Shown one piece after another: positions 39,884 to 52,109 of a DNA stretch of 64,000 bases. The position numbers were made by a program, and so were the translations under genes. How positions within the stretch are numbered: the first letter of the stretch is position 1; each line of letters opens with the position of its first letter. Under the pieces are notes generated by a model. The model did no database searches, was not told the origin of the DNA, and was given only the letters and a program-made list of their open reading frames with translations. Where the stretch lies: NCBI GenBank assembly GCA_026745465.1, contig JACYXH010000103.1, forward strand, positions 738,501 to 802,500. The letters are read 5' to 3'. This stretch comes from Lota lota. Taxonomy: Eukaryota; Chordata; Actinopteri; Gadiformes; Lotidae.

Positions 39884-40310
39884 CTATGACGCCTTCACCC
39901 CATTGACTACGGCACAGTTGTCAAGGACCTCTCCTCCGGTCGCCAGGGCGTACGAGGCGGGCACTGCTGCCAGAGCGGTGGCCGCGGCCACGGTGGCGCT
40001 GCCTGTGGCCGTGAGATGGATCGGCGTGTCGTGCACGCGGGAGTAGTCCCTGTCCGTCTTGGCCAGCAGGAGGTGCTGCTCCCCAGGCCGGAGCAGGGTC
40101 TGCCGGGTGAAGCTCTCCCCATCGGCCAGGCTCTCGGGCAGTGGCTGGCCGCGCGGCTCCGGCAGTAGCAGCAGGCAGATGATGCACAGCAGGGTGCAGC
40201 AGGCGAAGATGACGTGCAGGAAGTAGCCCTTCTGGTTGTGGAGCTCCATGATAGGGGCGGTGAGCATACCGAAGCCGGCGCTAGCCAGCACAAGGCCCCG
40301 GCCTCTACCC
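39884..40310 (-). pseudogene. Detached terminal exon of slc22a23 in short unit 3
   Basis: 427 bp, open frame, with the single-His form. No difference from short unit 4 was seen by eye. Confidence 0.92.
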
Positions 40311-40427
40311 CTAACAGGACCAGACCGAACAGATGGACAATGGTGGGTCATTGTACACACCGATACATAACCAAACGCGAGGCAAAAGCAGACGTTCAAA
40401 GTTCAATGGCAGATTCAAATCAGGTGT

Positions 40428-40744
40428 AAATCAAGAAGCAACAATCAGCGTTTAATTACGTTGATTTACCTTTGAGTATTTCCTACTATAGGCTACTGTG
40501 TAAAATGCTGTTTAGAATCGACCAACACCGTTTCTATATTCACTTTTGCATTAAGAAAGAAGGACCCGTCATCATCGTGCCACCACAGAGCCAAATCAAC
40601 CTCGTTGCTTTATCCACTCAACGGGCTTTACAAAACGAACTAACCCATCCCGAGTAAGCGATGACGATACGATGTTTACTTTAAAGCTCGTGCATGTTTA
40701 CGCACATGAATGACTATGCCTTCAAACTCTTGCATGTTGCAGAA
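40428..40744. repeat. Junction spacer 5
   Basis: The same short-unit junction 2,821 bp after spacer 4. No difference was noticed. Confidence 0.9.
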
Positions 40745-40825
40745 CCAGACCAGGTCGCTTTCGCTCTGTACTAAATCCACTTCACTTGACTACAAGTAAA
40801 TGATTGCTAGTATTTCTTTTGACAA

Positions 40826-41707
40826 ATGCTGTTGATACTATCACGGCGTCTTGGCGCATTACGAAATATTATGACACAAATGAAGACGATTCAGCCGTAC
40901 TGGTAAACGTTTGTCTAGTGCGTTTTAGTTATTGCATAACGTTATATCAAACATCATTACAATTCGAGCATCACATTCCCGTTGAATTTGTATTCGGAAT
41001 ATGTCTACCGAATGTGCATGGTACGACTTTGCTCTTCCTGCTGTGTACTTTGTTTTCTTTCTTTCTTTAGGCTAGTTATTTCATTGGTGTACACTAGGTG
41101 GCATTGATAAACCAAAATGTACAACATTTTGATAGGTTTGAGGTTTGGTTGAATGCTGAATGGAACACATACATTGGATTGGGTGTTGTTTCGTGTGCCT
41201 GCTATGGATGGGTTTCCTGTTTAGCTCTTCAGTGACAGCAGGCAGACAACACATCAATGGAATCCAACTGTACTATGAGAAGACTGGCATAGGAAAGCAT
41301 GCTGTCCTACTGATCCCTGGAGCTCTGGGTAAAATGCAACTGCAAATATATTTTCCATATATTTATGCAATATTTGTATTTTTTTTTTTTTTACCAAATA
41401 GCCAGATCACAGTCTTAATTTTTTTTGCTCAGGTAGCACTCTGACCGACTTTGGACCTCAGCTGAAGTCTCTGAACAAGGAGATGTTTACCGTTGTTGGC
41501 TTGGACCCCCGTGGTTATGGGCGTTCTCGTCCTCCCGAGAGAGTACAAGCATTGTGCTTTTTTTTGCATGTCCAAACACGTTATGTCAGCCTAAAGTTAT
41601 ACATTGTAGTTAAAGGATTAACAACCAATACCATTACCATAGCACACAGAACAAGGGGGTGTGAGTATGAGAGAAATTGTATTACAATTAGGAGGTATCT
41701 CAGCTAA
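40826..41707 (+). pseudogene. Truncated bphl chimera in short unit 4
   Basis: Exons 40826-40902, 41225-41328 and 41433-41707. It looks identical to unit 3 at every position compared. Confidence 0.85.
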
Positions 41708-42704
41708 AGCAACAAAAATGCCCTTGGCGACTTGACAAAATAAATAGCTTTTTAAATTACATAGTTTAATGTTTTGTCAAAGAACAAAACCATCATAAAG
41801 CCATACGATTTCTGAGACGCGTCATAAGACAAAGTAAAGCTGATTACTTTATTGTCTGTTCAACTCACAGGTACTTTGTTATTTTGGCATTGCTCAGTTT
41901 TGGTCTACCGTCCATGCAGTTTGCCATTGTCTCCGGCTGCTGTTAAATCAGCCATCATACAACCTTTGCTAAGATAATTCATAGTTCAAAATGTGTATAC
42001 ACTGACCATACTTAATTACTAAAAATAAAGTGCCAAATTGGACTTCTAGTGAAGTAACAACACATCAGAGTAGAGGAAATGCAGATTGTAATATAAATCC
42101 ATTTGTGCACGGTCATGCAAAAATTGTTGTAGTGGTTCAGCCAATCCCTGGATTTTAATTGTGTTGGCTGGAAACTCACAAACACTTGATTGTGTCTTGG
42201 ACTTAAGAGCAAAATGACCCAGAAATTAAATACAATGCAGTGAGATCCGCCTCCCCCTCAAACTCTAAACAACAGAGATCATTATTGAATGCTGGTCTAC
42301 TCTGGTCTTCTCGTCTCCTTTCGTACACTGGCTCTGCTGCTCTGTGGCAGCCAATCATTCCGTTGTCAAGGAGACAAGGTTGACAGTACAGTGAGACCAA
42401 ATCCTCTAAAACCTAAACCACCACAACTGTTTGGTTTGCATCAGTGGCACACACTGACTTGAGATGAATGAATTGCAGTCCTTGAAGACTTGTGTCGCAA
42501 ACCCTTTCAACATTGGGCCGCTGGCTCTACACAGCACTCCATTCTGTTCATCATTCCATCAGAGTTGTCATTTCATTACACTAATTTTTCCTTTTTTTAG
42601 TTTAATCGGAAATGTATTTCCCTGGGCACCTACCAGCTCATCATCCCCACAGGCTACAGGTTACATTTTTCCACATGATTAACAGCATGACCGGACCGCT
42701 ATCG

Positions 42705-43131
42705 CTATGACGCCTTCACCCCATTGACTACGGCACAGTTGTCAAGGACCTCTCCTCCGGTCGCCAGGGCGTACGAGGCGGGCACTGCTGCCAGAGCGGT
42801 GGCCGCGGCCACGGTGGCGCTGCCTGTGGCCGTGAGATGGATCGGCGTGTCGTGCACGCGGGAGTAGTCCCTGTCCGTCTTGGCCAGCAGGAGGTGCTGC
42901 TCCCCAGGCCGGAGCAGGGTCTGCCGGGTGAAGCTCTCCCCATCGGCCAGGCTCTCGGGCAGTGGCTGGCCGCGCGGCTCCGGCAGTAGCAGCAGGCAGA
43001 TGATGCACAGCAGGGTGCAGCAGGCGAAGATGACGTGCAGGAAGTAGCCCTTCTGGTTGTGGAGCTCCATGATAGGGGCGGTGAGCATACCGAAGCCGGC
43101 GCTAGCCAGCACAAGGCCCCGGCCTCTACCC
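42705..43131 (-). pseudogene. Detached terminal exon of slc22a23 in short unit 4
   Basis: 427 bp, open frame, single-His form, displaced exactly 2,821 bp from the unit 3 copy. Confidence 0.92.
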
Positions 43132-43248
43132 CTAACAGGACCAGACCGAACAGATGGACAATGGTGGGTCATTGTACACACCGATACATAACCAAACGCG
43201 AGGCAAAAGCAGACGTTCAAAGTTCAATGGCAGATTCAAATCAGGTGT

Positions 43249-43565
43249 AAATCAAGAAGCAACAATCAGCGTTTAATTACGTTGATTTACCTTTGAGTAT
43301 TTCCTACTATAGGCTACTGTGTAAAATGCTGTTTAGAATCGACCAACACCGTTTCTATATTCACTTTTGCATTAAGAAAGAAGGACCCGTCATCATCGTG
43401 CCACCACAGAGCCAAATCAACCTCGTTGCTTTATCCACTCAACGGGCTTTACAAAACGAACTAACCCATCCCGAGTAAGCGATGACGATACGATGTTTAC
43501 TTTAAAGCTCGTGCATGTTTACGCACATGAATGACTATGCCTTCAAACTCTTGCATGTTGCAGAA
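43249..43565. repeat. Junction spacer 6
   Basis: The short-unit junction, 2,821 bp after spacer 5. Confidence 0.9.
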
Positions 43566-43646
43566 CCAGACCAGGTCGCTTTCGCTCTGTACTAAATCCA
43601 CTTCACTTGACTACAAGTAAATGATTGCTAGTATTTCTTTTGACAA

Positions 43647-44528
43647 ATGCTGTTGATACTATCACGGCGTCTTGGCGCATTACGAAATATTATGACACAA
43701 ATGAAGACGATTCAGCCGTACTGGTAAACGTTTGTCTAGTGCGTTTTAGTTATTGCATAACGTTATATCAAACATCATTACAATTCGAGCATCACATTCC
43801 CGTTGAATTTGTATTCGGAATATGTCTACCGAATGTGCATGGTACGACTTTGCTCTTCCTGCTGTGTACTTTGTTTTCTTTCTTTCTTTAGGCTAGTTAT
43901 TTCATTGGTGTACACTAGGTGGCATTGATAAACCAAAATGTACAACATTTTGATAGGTTTGAGGTTTGGTTGAATGCTGAATGGAACACATACATTGGAT
44001 TGGGTGTTGTTTCGTGTGCCTGCTATGGATGGGTTTCCTGTTTAGCTCTTCAGTGACAGCAGGCAGACAACACATCAATGGAATCCAACTGTACTATGAG
44101 AAGACTGGCATAGGAAAGCATGCTGTCCTACTGATCCCTGGAGCTCTGGGTAAAATGCAACTGCAAATATATTTTCCATATATTTATGCAATATTTGTAT
44201 TTTTTTTTTTTTTACCAAATAGCCAGATCACAGTCTTAATTTTTTTTGCTCAGGTAGCACTCTGACCGACTTTGGACCTCAGCTGAAGTCTCTGAACAAG
44301 GAGATGTTTACCGTTGTTGGCTTGGACCCCCGTGGTTATGGGCGTTCTCGTCCTCCCGAGAGAGTACAAGCATTGTGCTTTTTTTTGCATGTCCAAACAC
44401 GTTATGTCAGCCTAAAGTTATACATTGTAGTTAAAGGATTAACAACCAATACCATTACCATAGCACACAGAACAAGGGGGTGTGAGTATGAGAGAAATTG
44501 TATTACAATTAGGAGGTATCTCAGCTAA
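43647..44528 (+). pseudogene. Truncated bphl chimera in short unit 5
   Basis: Exons 43647-43723, 44046-44149 and 44254-44528, with frame and poly(A) signal as in unit 3. Farther along the unit, at about 45,420, a G replaces an A seen in units 2-4, a marker shared with units 6-7 and the intact gene. Confidence 0.85.
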
Positions 44529-45525
44529 AGCAACAAAAATGCCCTTGGCGACTTGACAAAATAAATAGCTTTTTAAATTACATAGTTTAATGTTTTGTCA
44601 AAGAACAAAACCATCATAAAGCCATACGATTTCTGAGACGCGTCATAAGACAAAGTAAAGCTGATTACTTTATTGTCTGTTCAACTCACAGGTACTTTGT
44701 TATTTTGGCATTGCTCAGTTTTGGTCTACCGTCCATGCAGTTTGCCATTGTCTCCGGCTGCTGTTAAATCAGCCATCATACAACCTTTGCTAAGATAATT
44801 CATAGTTCAAAATGTGTATACACTGACCATACTTAATTACTAAAAATAAAGTGCCAAATTGGACTTCTAGTGAAGTAACAACACATCAGAGTAGAGGAAA
44901 TGCAGATTGTAATATAAATCCATTTGTGCACGGTCATGCAAAAATTGTTGTAGTGGTTCAGCCAATCCCTGGATTTTAATTGTGTTGGCTGGAAACTCAC
45001 AAACACTTGATTGTGTCTTGGACTTAAGAGCAAAATGACCCAGAAATTAAATACAATGCAGTGAGATCCGCCTCCCCCTCAAACTCTAAACAACAGAGAT
45101 CATTATTGAATGCTGGTCTACTCTGGTCTTCTCGTCTCCTTTCGTACACTGGCTCTGCTGCTCTGTGGCAGCCAATCATTCCGTTGTCAAGGAGACAAGG
45201 TTGACAGTACAGTGAGACCAAATCCTCTAAAACCTAAACCACCACAACTGTTTGGTTTGCATCAGTGGCACACACTGACTTGAGATGAATGAATTGCAGT
45301 CCTTGAAGACTTGTGTCGCAAACCCTTTCAACATTGGGCCGCTGGCTCTACACAGCACTCCATTCTGTTCATCATTCCATCAGAGTTGTCATTTCATTAC
45401 ACTAATTTTTCCTTTTTTTGGTTTAATCGGAAATGTATTTCCCTGGGCACCTACCAGCTCATCATCCCCACAGGCTACAGGTTACATTTTTCCACATGAT
45501 TAACAGCATGACCGGACCGCTATCG

Positions 45526-45952
45526 CTATGACGCCTTCACCCCATTGACTACGGCACAGTTGTCAAGGACCTCTCCTCCGGTCGCCAGGGCGTACGAGGC
45601 GGGCACTGCTGCCAGAGCGGTGGCCGCGGCCACGGTGGCGCTGCCTGTGGCCGTGAGATGGATCGGCGTGTCGTGCACGCGGGAGTAGTCCCTGTCCGTC
45701 TTGGCCAGCAGGAGGTGCTGCTCCCCAGGCCGGAGCAGGGTCTGCCGGGTGAAGCTCTCCCCATCGGCCAGGCTCTCGGGCAGTGGCTGGCCGCGCGGCT
45801 CCGGCAGTAGCAGCAGGCAGATGATGCACAGCAGGGTGCAGCAGGCGAAGATGACGTGCAGGAAGTAGCCCTTCTGGTTGTGGAGCTCCATGATAGGGGC
45901 GGTGAGCATACCGAAGCCGGCGCTAGCCAGCACAAGGCCCCGGCCTCTACCC
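45526..45952 (-). pseudogene. Detached terminal exon of slc22a23 in short unit 5
   Basis: 427 bp, open frame, single-His form. Confidence 0.92.
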
Positions 45953-46069
45953 CTAACAGGACCAGACCGAACAGATGGACAATGGTGGGTCATTGTACAC
46001 ACCGATACATAACCAAACGCGAGGCAAAAGCAGACGTTCAAAGTTCAATGGCAGATTCAAATCAGGTGT

Positions 46070-46386
46070 AAATCAAGAAGCAACAATCAGCGTTTAATTA
46101 CGTTGATTTACCTTTGAGTATTTCCTACTATAGGCTACTGTGTAAAATGCTGTTTAGAATCGACCAACACCGTTTCTATATTCACTTTTGCATTAAGAAA
46201 GAAGGACCCGTCATCATCGTGCCACCACAGAGCCAAATCAACCTCGTTGCTTTATCCACTCAACGGGCTTTACAAAACGAACTAACCCATCCCGAGTAAG
46301 CGATGACGATACGATGTTTACTTTAAAGCTCGTGCATGTTTACGCACATGAATGACTATGCCTTCAAACTCTTGCATGTTGCAGAA
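46070..46386. repeat. Junction spacer 7
   Basis: The short-unit junction, 2,821 bp after spacer 6. Confidence 0.9.
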
Positions 46387-46467
46387 CCAGACCAGGTCGC
46401 TTTCGCTCTGTACTAAATCCACTTCACTTGACTACAAGTAAATGATTGCTAGTATTTCTTTTGACAA

Positions 46468-47348
46468 ATGCTGTTGATACTATCACGGCGTCTTGGCGCA
46501 TTACGAAATATTATGACACAAATGAAGACGATTCAGCCGTACTGGTAAACGTTTGTCTAGTGCGTTTTAGTTATTGCATAACGTTATATCAAACATCATT
46601 ACAATTCGAGCATCACATTCCCGTTGAATTTGTATTCGGAATATGTCTACCGAATGTGCATGGTACGACTTTGCTCTTCCTGCTGTGTACTTTGTTTTCT
46701 TTCTTTCTTTAGGCTAGTTATTTCATTGGTGTACACTAGGTGGCATTGATAAACCAAAATGTACAACATTTTGATAGGTTTGAGGTTTGGTTGAATGCTG
46801 AATGGAACACATACATTGGATTGGGTGTTGTTTCGTGTGCCTGCTATGGATGGGTTTCCTGTTTAGCTCTTCAGTGACAGCAGGCAGACAACACATCAAT
46901 GGAATCCAACTGTACTATGAGAAGACTGGCATAGGAAAGCATGCTGTCCTACTGATCCCTGGAGCTCTGGGTAAAATGCAACTGCAAATATATTTTCCAT
47001 ATATTTATGCAATATTTGTATTTTTTTTTTTTTACCAAATAGCCAGATCACAGTCTTAATTTTTTTTGCTCAGGTAGCACTCTGACCGACTTTGGACCTC
47101 AGCTGAAGTCTCTGAACAAGGAGATGTTTACCGTTGTTGGCTTGGACCCCCGTGGTTATGGGCGTTCTCGTCCTCCCGAGAGAGTACAAGCATTGTGCTT
47201 TTTTTTGCATGTCCAAACACGTTATGTCAGCCTAAAGTTATACATTGTAGTTAAAGGATTAACAACCAATACCATTACCATAGCACACAGAACAAGGGGG
47301 TGTGAGTATGAGAGAAATTGTATTACAATTAGGAGGTATCTCAGCTAA
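46468..47348 (+). pseudogene. Truncated bphl chimera in short unit 6
   Basis: Exons 46468-46544, 46867-46970 and 47074-47348. The intron 2 poly-T run is one base shorter than in unit 5, which accounts for the 2,820-bp period here. Coding parts are unchanged. Confidence 0.85.
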
Positions 47349-48345
47349 AGCAACAAAAATGCCCTTGGCGACTTGACAAAATAAATAGCTTTTTAAATTA
47401 CATAGTTTAATGTTTTGTCAAAGAACAAAACCATCATAAAGCCATACGATTTCTGAGACGCGTCATAAGACAAAGTAAAGCTGATTACTTTATTGTCTGT
47501 TCAACTCACAGGTACTTTGTTATTTTGGCATTGCTCAGTTTTGGTCTACCGTCCATGCAGTTTGCCATTGTCTCCGGCTGCTGTTAAATCAGCCATCATA
47601 CAACCTTTGCTAAGATAATTCATAGTTCAAAATGTGTATACACTGACCATACTTAATTACTAAAAATAAAGTGCCAAATTGGACTTCTAGTGAAGTAACA
47701 ACACATCAGAGTAGAGGAAATGCAGATTGTAATATAAATCCATTTGTGCACGGTCATGCAAAAATTGTTGTAGTGGTTCAGCCAATCCCTGGATTTTAAT
47801 TGTGTTGGCTGGAAACTCACAAACACTTGATTGTGTCTTGGACTTAAGAGCAAAATGACCCAGAAATTAAATACAATGCAGTGAGATCCGCCTCCCCCTC
47901 AAACTCTAAACAACAGAGATCATTATTGAATGCTGGTCTACTCTGGTCTTCTCGTCTCCTTTCGTACACTGGCTCTGCTGCTCTGTGGCAGCCAATCATT
48001 CCGTTGTCAAGGAGACAAGGTTGACAGTACAGTGAGACCAAATCCTCTAAAACCTAAACCACCACAACTGTTTGGTTTGCATCAGTGGCACACACTGACT
48101 TGAGATGAATGAATTGCAGTCCTTGAAGACTTGTGTCGCAAACCCTTTCAACATTGGGCCGCTGGCTCTACACAGCACTCCATTCTGTTCATCATTCCAT
48201 CAGAGTTGTCATTTCATTACACTAATTTTTCCTTTTTTTGGTTTAATCGGAAATGTATTTCCCTGGGCACCTACCAGCTCATCATCCCCACAGGCTACAG
48301 GTTACATTTTTCCACATGATTAACAGCATGACCGGACCGCTATCG

Positions 48346-48772
48346 CTATGACGCCTTCACCCCATTGACTACGGCACAGTTGTCAAGGACCTCTCCTCCG
48401 GTCGCCAGGGCGTACGAGGCGGGCACTGCTGCCAGAGCGGTGGCCGCGGCCACGGTGGCGCTGCCTGTGGCCGTGAGATGGATCGGCGTGTCGTGCACGC
48501 GGGAGTAGTCCCTGTCCGTCTTGGCCAGCAGGAGGTGCTGCTCCCCAGGCCGGAGCAGGGTCTGCCGGGTGAAGCTCTCCCCATCGGCCAGGCTCTCGGG
48601 CAGTGGCTGGCCGCGCGGCTCCGGCAGTAGCAGCAGGCAGATGATGCACAGCAGGGTGCAGCAGGCGAAGATGACGTGCAGGAAGTAGCCCTTCTGGTTG
48701 TGGAGCTCCATGATAGGGGCGGTGAGCATACCGAAGCCGGCGCTAGCCAGCACAAGGCCCCGGCCTCTACCC
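48346..48772 (-). pseudogene. Detached terminal exon of slc22a23 in short unit 6
   Basis: 427 bp, open frame, single-His form, the last copy in the series with that deletion. Confidence 0.92.
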
Positions 48773-48889
48773 CTAACAGGACCAGACCGAACAGATGGAC
48801 AATGGTGGGTCATTGTACACACCGATACATAACCAAACGCGAGGCAAAAGCAGACGTTCAAAGTTCAATGGCAGATTCAAATCAGGTGT

Positions 48890-49206
48890 AAATCAAGAAG
48901 CAACAATCAGCGTTTAATTACGTTGATTTACCTTTGAGTATTTCCTACTATAGGCTACTGTGTAAAATGCTGTTTAGAATCGACCAACACCGTTTCTATA
49001 TTCACTTTTGCATTAAGAAAGAAGGACCCGTCATCATCGTGCCACCACAGAGCCAAATCAACCTCGTTGCTTTATCCACTCAACGGGCTTTACAAAACGA
49101 ACTAACCCATCCCGAGTAAGCGATGACGATACGATGTTTACTTTAAAGCTCGTGCATGTTTACGCACATGAATGACTATGCCTTCAAACTCTTGCATGTT
49201 GCAGAA
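48890..49206. repeat. Junction spacer 8
   Basis: The short-unit junction, 2,820 bp after spacer 7. Confidence 0.9.
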
Positions 49207-49287
49207 CCAGACCAGGTCGCTTTCGCTCTGTACTAAATCCACTTCACTTGACTACAAGTAAATGATTGCTAGTATTTCTTTTGACAA

Positions 49288-50169
49288 ATGCTGTTGATAC
49301 TATCACGGCGTCTTGGCGCATTACGAAATATTATGACACAAATGAAGACGATTCAGCCGTACTGGTAAACGTTTGTCTAGTGCGTTTTAGTTATTGCATA
49401 ACGTTATATCAAACATCATTACAATTCGAGCATCACATTCCCGTTGAATTTGTATTCGGAATATGTCTACCGAATGTGCATGGTACGACTTTGCTCTTCC
49501 TGCTGTGTACTTTGTTTTCTTTCTTTCTTTAGGCTAGTTATTTCATTGGTGTACACTAGGTGGCATTGATAAACCAAAATGTACAACATTTTGATAGGTT
49601 TGAGGTTTGGTTGAATGCTGAATGGAACACATACATTGGATTGGGTGTTGTTTCGTGTGCCTGCTATGGATGGGTTTCCTGTTTAGCTCTTCAGTGACAG
49701 CAGGCAGACAACACATCAATGGAATCCAACTGTACTATGAGAAGACTGGCATAGGAAAGCATGCTGTCCTACTGATCCCTGGAGCTCTGGGTAAAATGCA
49801 ACTGCAAATATATTTTCCATATATTTATGCAATATTTGTATTTTTTTTTTTTTTACCAAATAGCCAGATCACAGTCTTAATTTTTTTTGCTCAGGTAGCA
49901 CTCTGACCGACTTTGGACCTCAGCTGAAGTCTCTGAACAAGGAGATGTTTACCGTTGTTGGCTTGGACCCCCGTGGTTATGGGCGTTCTCGTCCTCCCGA
50001 GAGAGTACAAGCATTGTGCTTTTTTTTGCATGTCCAAACACGTTATGTCAGCCTAAAGTTATACATTGTAGTTAAAGGATTAACAACCAATACCATTACC
50101 ATAGCACACAGAACAAGGGGGTGTGAGTATGAGAGAAATTGTATTACAATTAGGAGGTATCTCAGCTAA
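49288..50169 (+). pseudogene. Truncated bphl chimera in short unit 7
   Basis: Exons 49288-49364, 49687-49790 and 49895-50169. The bphl half is like units 3-6, whereas the slc22a23 half ends like short unit 1 (see the terminal exon), so this unit is a mosaic. Confidence 0.85.
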
Positions 50170-51166
50170 AGCAACAAAAATGCCCTTGGCGACTTGACAA
50201 AATAAATAGCTTTTTAAATTACATAGTTTAATGTTTTGTCAAAGAACAAAACCATCATAAAGCCATACGATTTCTGAGACGCGTCATAAGACAAAGTAAA
50301 GCTGATTACTTTATTGTCTGTTCAACTCACAGGTACTTTGTTATTTTGGCATTGCTCAGTTTTGGTCTACCGTCCATGCAGTTTGCCATTGTCTCCGGCT
50401 GCTGTTAAATCAGCCATCATACAACCTTTGCTAAGATAATTCATAGTTCAAAATGTGTATACACTGACCATACTTAATTACTAAAAATAAAGTGCCAAAT
50501 TGGACTTCTAGTGAAGTAACAACACATCAGAGTAGAGGAAATGCAGATTGTAATATAAATCCATTTGTGCACGGTCATGCAAAAATTGTTGTAGTGGTTC
50601 AGCCAATCCCTGGATTTTAATTGTGTTGGCTGGAAACTCACAAACACTTGATTGTGTCTTGGACTTAAGAGCAAAATGACCCAGAAATTAAATACAATGC
50701 AGTGAGATCCGCCTCCCCCTCAAACTCTAAACAACAGAGATCATTATTGAATGCTGGTCTACTCTGGTCTTCTCGTCTCCTTTCGTACACTGGCTCTGCT
50801 GCTCTGTGGCAGCCAATCATTCCGTTGTCAAGGAGACAAGGTTGACAGTACAGTGAGACCAAATCCTCTAAAACCTAAACCACCACAACTGTTTGGTTTG
50901 CATCAGTGGCACACACTGACTTGAGATGAATGAATTGCAGTCCTTGAAGACTTGTGTCGCAAACCCTTTCAACATTGGGCCGCTGGCTCTACACAGCACT
51001 CCATTCTGTTCATCATTCCATCAGAGTTGTCATTTCATTACACTAATTTTTCCTTTTTTTGGTTTAATCGGAAATGTATTTCCCTGGGCACCTACCAGCT
51101 CATCATCCCCACAGGCTACAGGTTACATTTTTCCACATGATTAACAGCATGACCGGACCGCTATCG

Positions 51167-51596
51167 CTATGACGCCTTCACCCCATTGACTACGGCACAG
51201 TTGTCAAGGACCTCTCCTCCGGTCGCCAGGGCGTACGAGGCGGGCACTGCTGCCAGAGCGGTGGCCGCGGCCACGGTGGCGCTGCCTGTGGCCGTGAGAT
51301 GGATCGGCGTGTCGTGCACGCGGGAGTAGTCCCTGTCCGTCTTGGCCAGCAGGAGGTGCTGCTCCCCAGGCCGGAGCAGGGTCTGCCGGGTGAAGCTCTC
51401 CCCATCGGCCAGGCTCTCGGGCAGTGGCTGGCCGCGCGGCTCCGGCAGTAGCAGCAGGCAGATGATGCACAGCAGGGTGCAGCAGGCGAAGATGACGTGG
51501 TGCAGGAAGTAGCCCTTCTGGTTGTGGAGCTCCATGATAGGGGCGGTGAGCATACCGAAGCCGGCGCTAGCCAGCACAAGGCCCCGGCCTCTACCC
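51167..51596 (-). pseudogene. Detached terminal exon of slc22a23 in short unit 7
   Basis: 430 bp with both His codons. The adjoining intron piece has CACAACC, GGCAACAGCAG and AGGTTTAAATC markers shared with short unit 1 but not with units 2-6. The frame is open to NGVKAS. Confidence 0.92.
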
Positions 51597-51713
51597 CTAA
51601 CAGGACCAGACCGAACAGATGGACAATGGTGGGTCATTGTACACACCGATACACAACCAAACGCGAGGCAACAGCAGACGTTCAAAGTTCAATGGCAGAT
51701 TCAAATCAGGTTT

Positions 51714-52027
51714 AAATCAAGAAGCAATAATCAGCGTTTAATTACGTTGATTTACCTTTGAGTATTTCCTACTATAGGCTACTGTGTAAAATGCTGTTTA
51801 GAATCGACCAACACCGTTTCTATATTCACTTTTGCATTAAGAAAGAAGGACCCGTCATCATCGTGCCACCACAGCCAAATCAACCTCGTTGCTTTATCCA
51901 CTCAACGGGCTTAACAAAACGAACTAACCCATCCCGAGTAAGCGATGACGAGACGATGTTTACTTTGAAGCTCGTGCATGTTTACACACATGAATGACTA
52001 TGCCTTCAAACTCTTGCATGTTGCAGA
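51714..52027. repeat. Junction spacer 9 (empty site for the DIRS insertion)
   Basis: It precedes the last full unit, as spacer 2 precedes the middle full unit, and has GAATCGACCAACACCG uninterrupted near 51,800-51,815. It is therefore the closest paralogous empty site for the DIRS element. Confidence 0.92.
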
Positions 52028-52109
52028 ACCAGACCAGGTCGCTTTCGCTCTGTACTAAATCCACTTCACTTGACTACAAGTAAATGATTGCTAGTATTTC
52101 TTTTGACAA

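Noticed and set aside
37651..51757. The regular 2.8-kb repeats as a satellite or CRISPR-like array
   Set aside because: Units contain gene exons with introns, and the period is that of a gene-derived segment. No short direct repeats with spacers are present.
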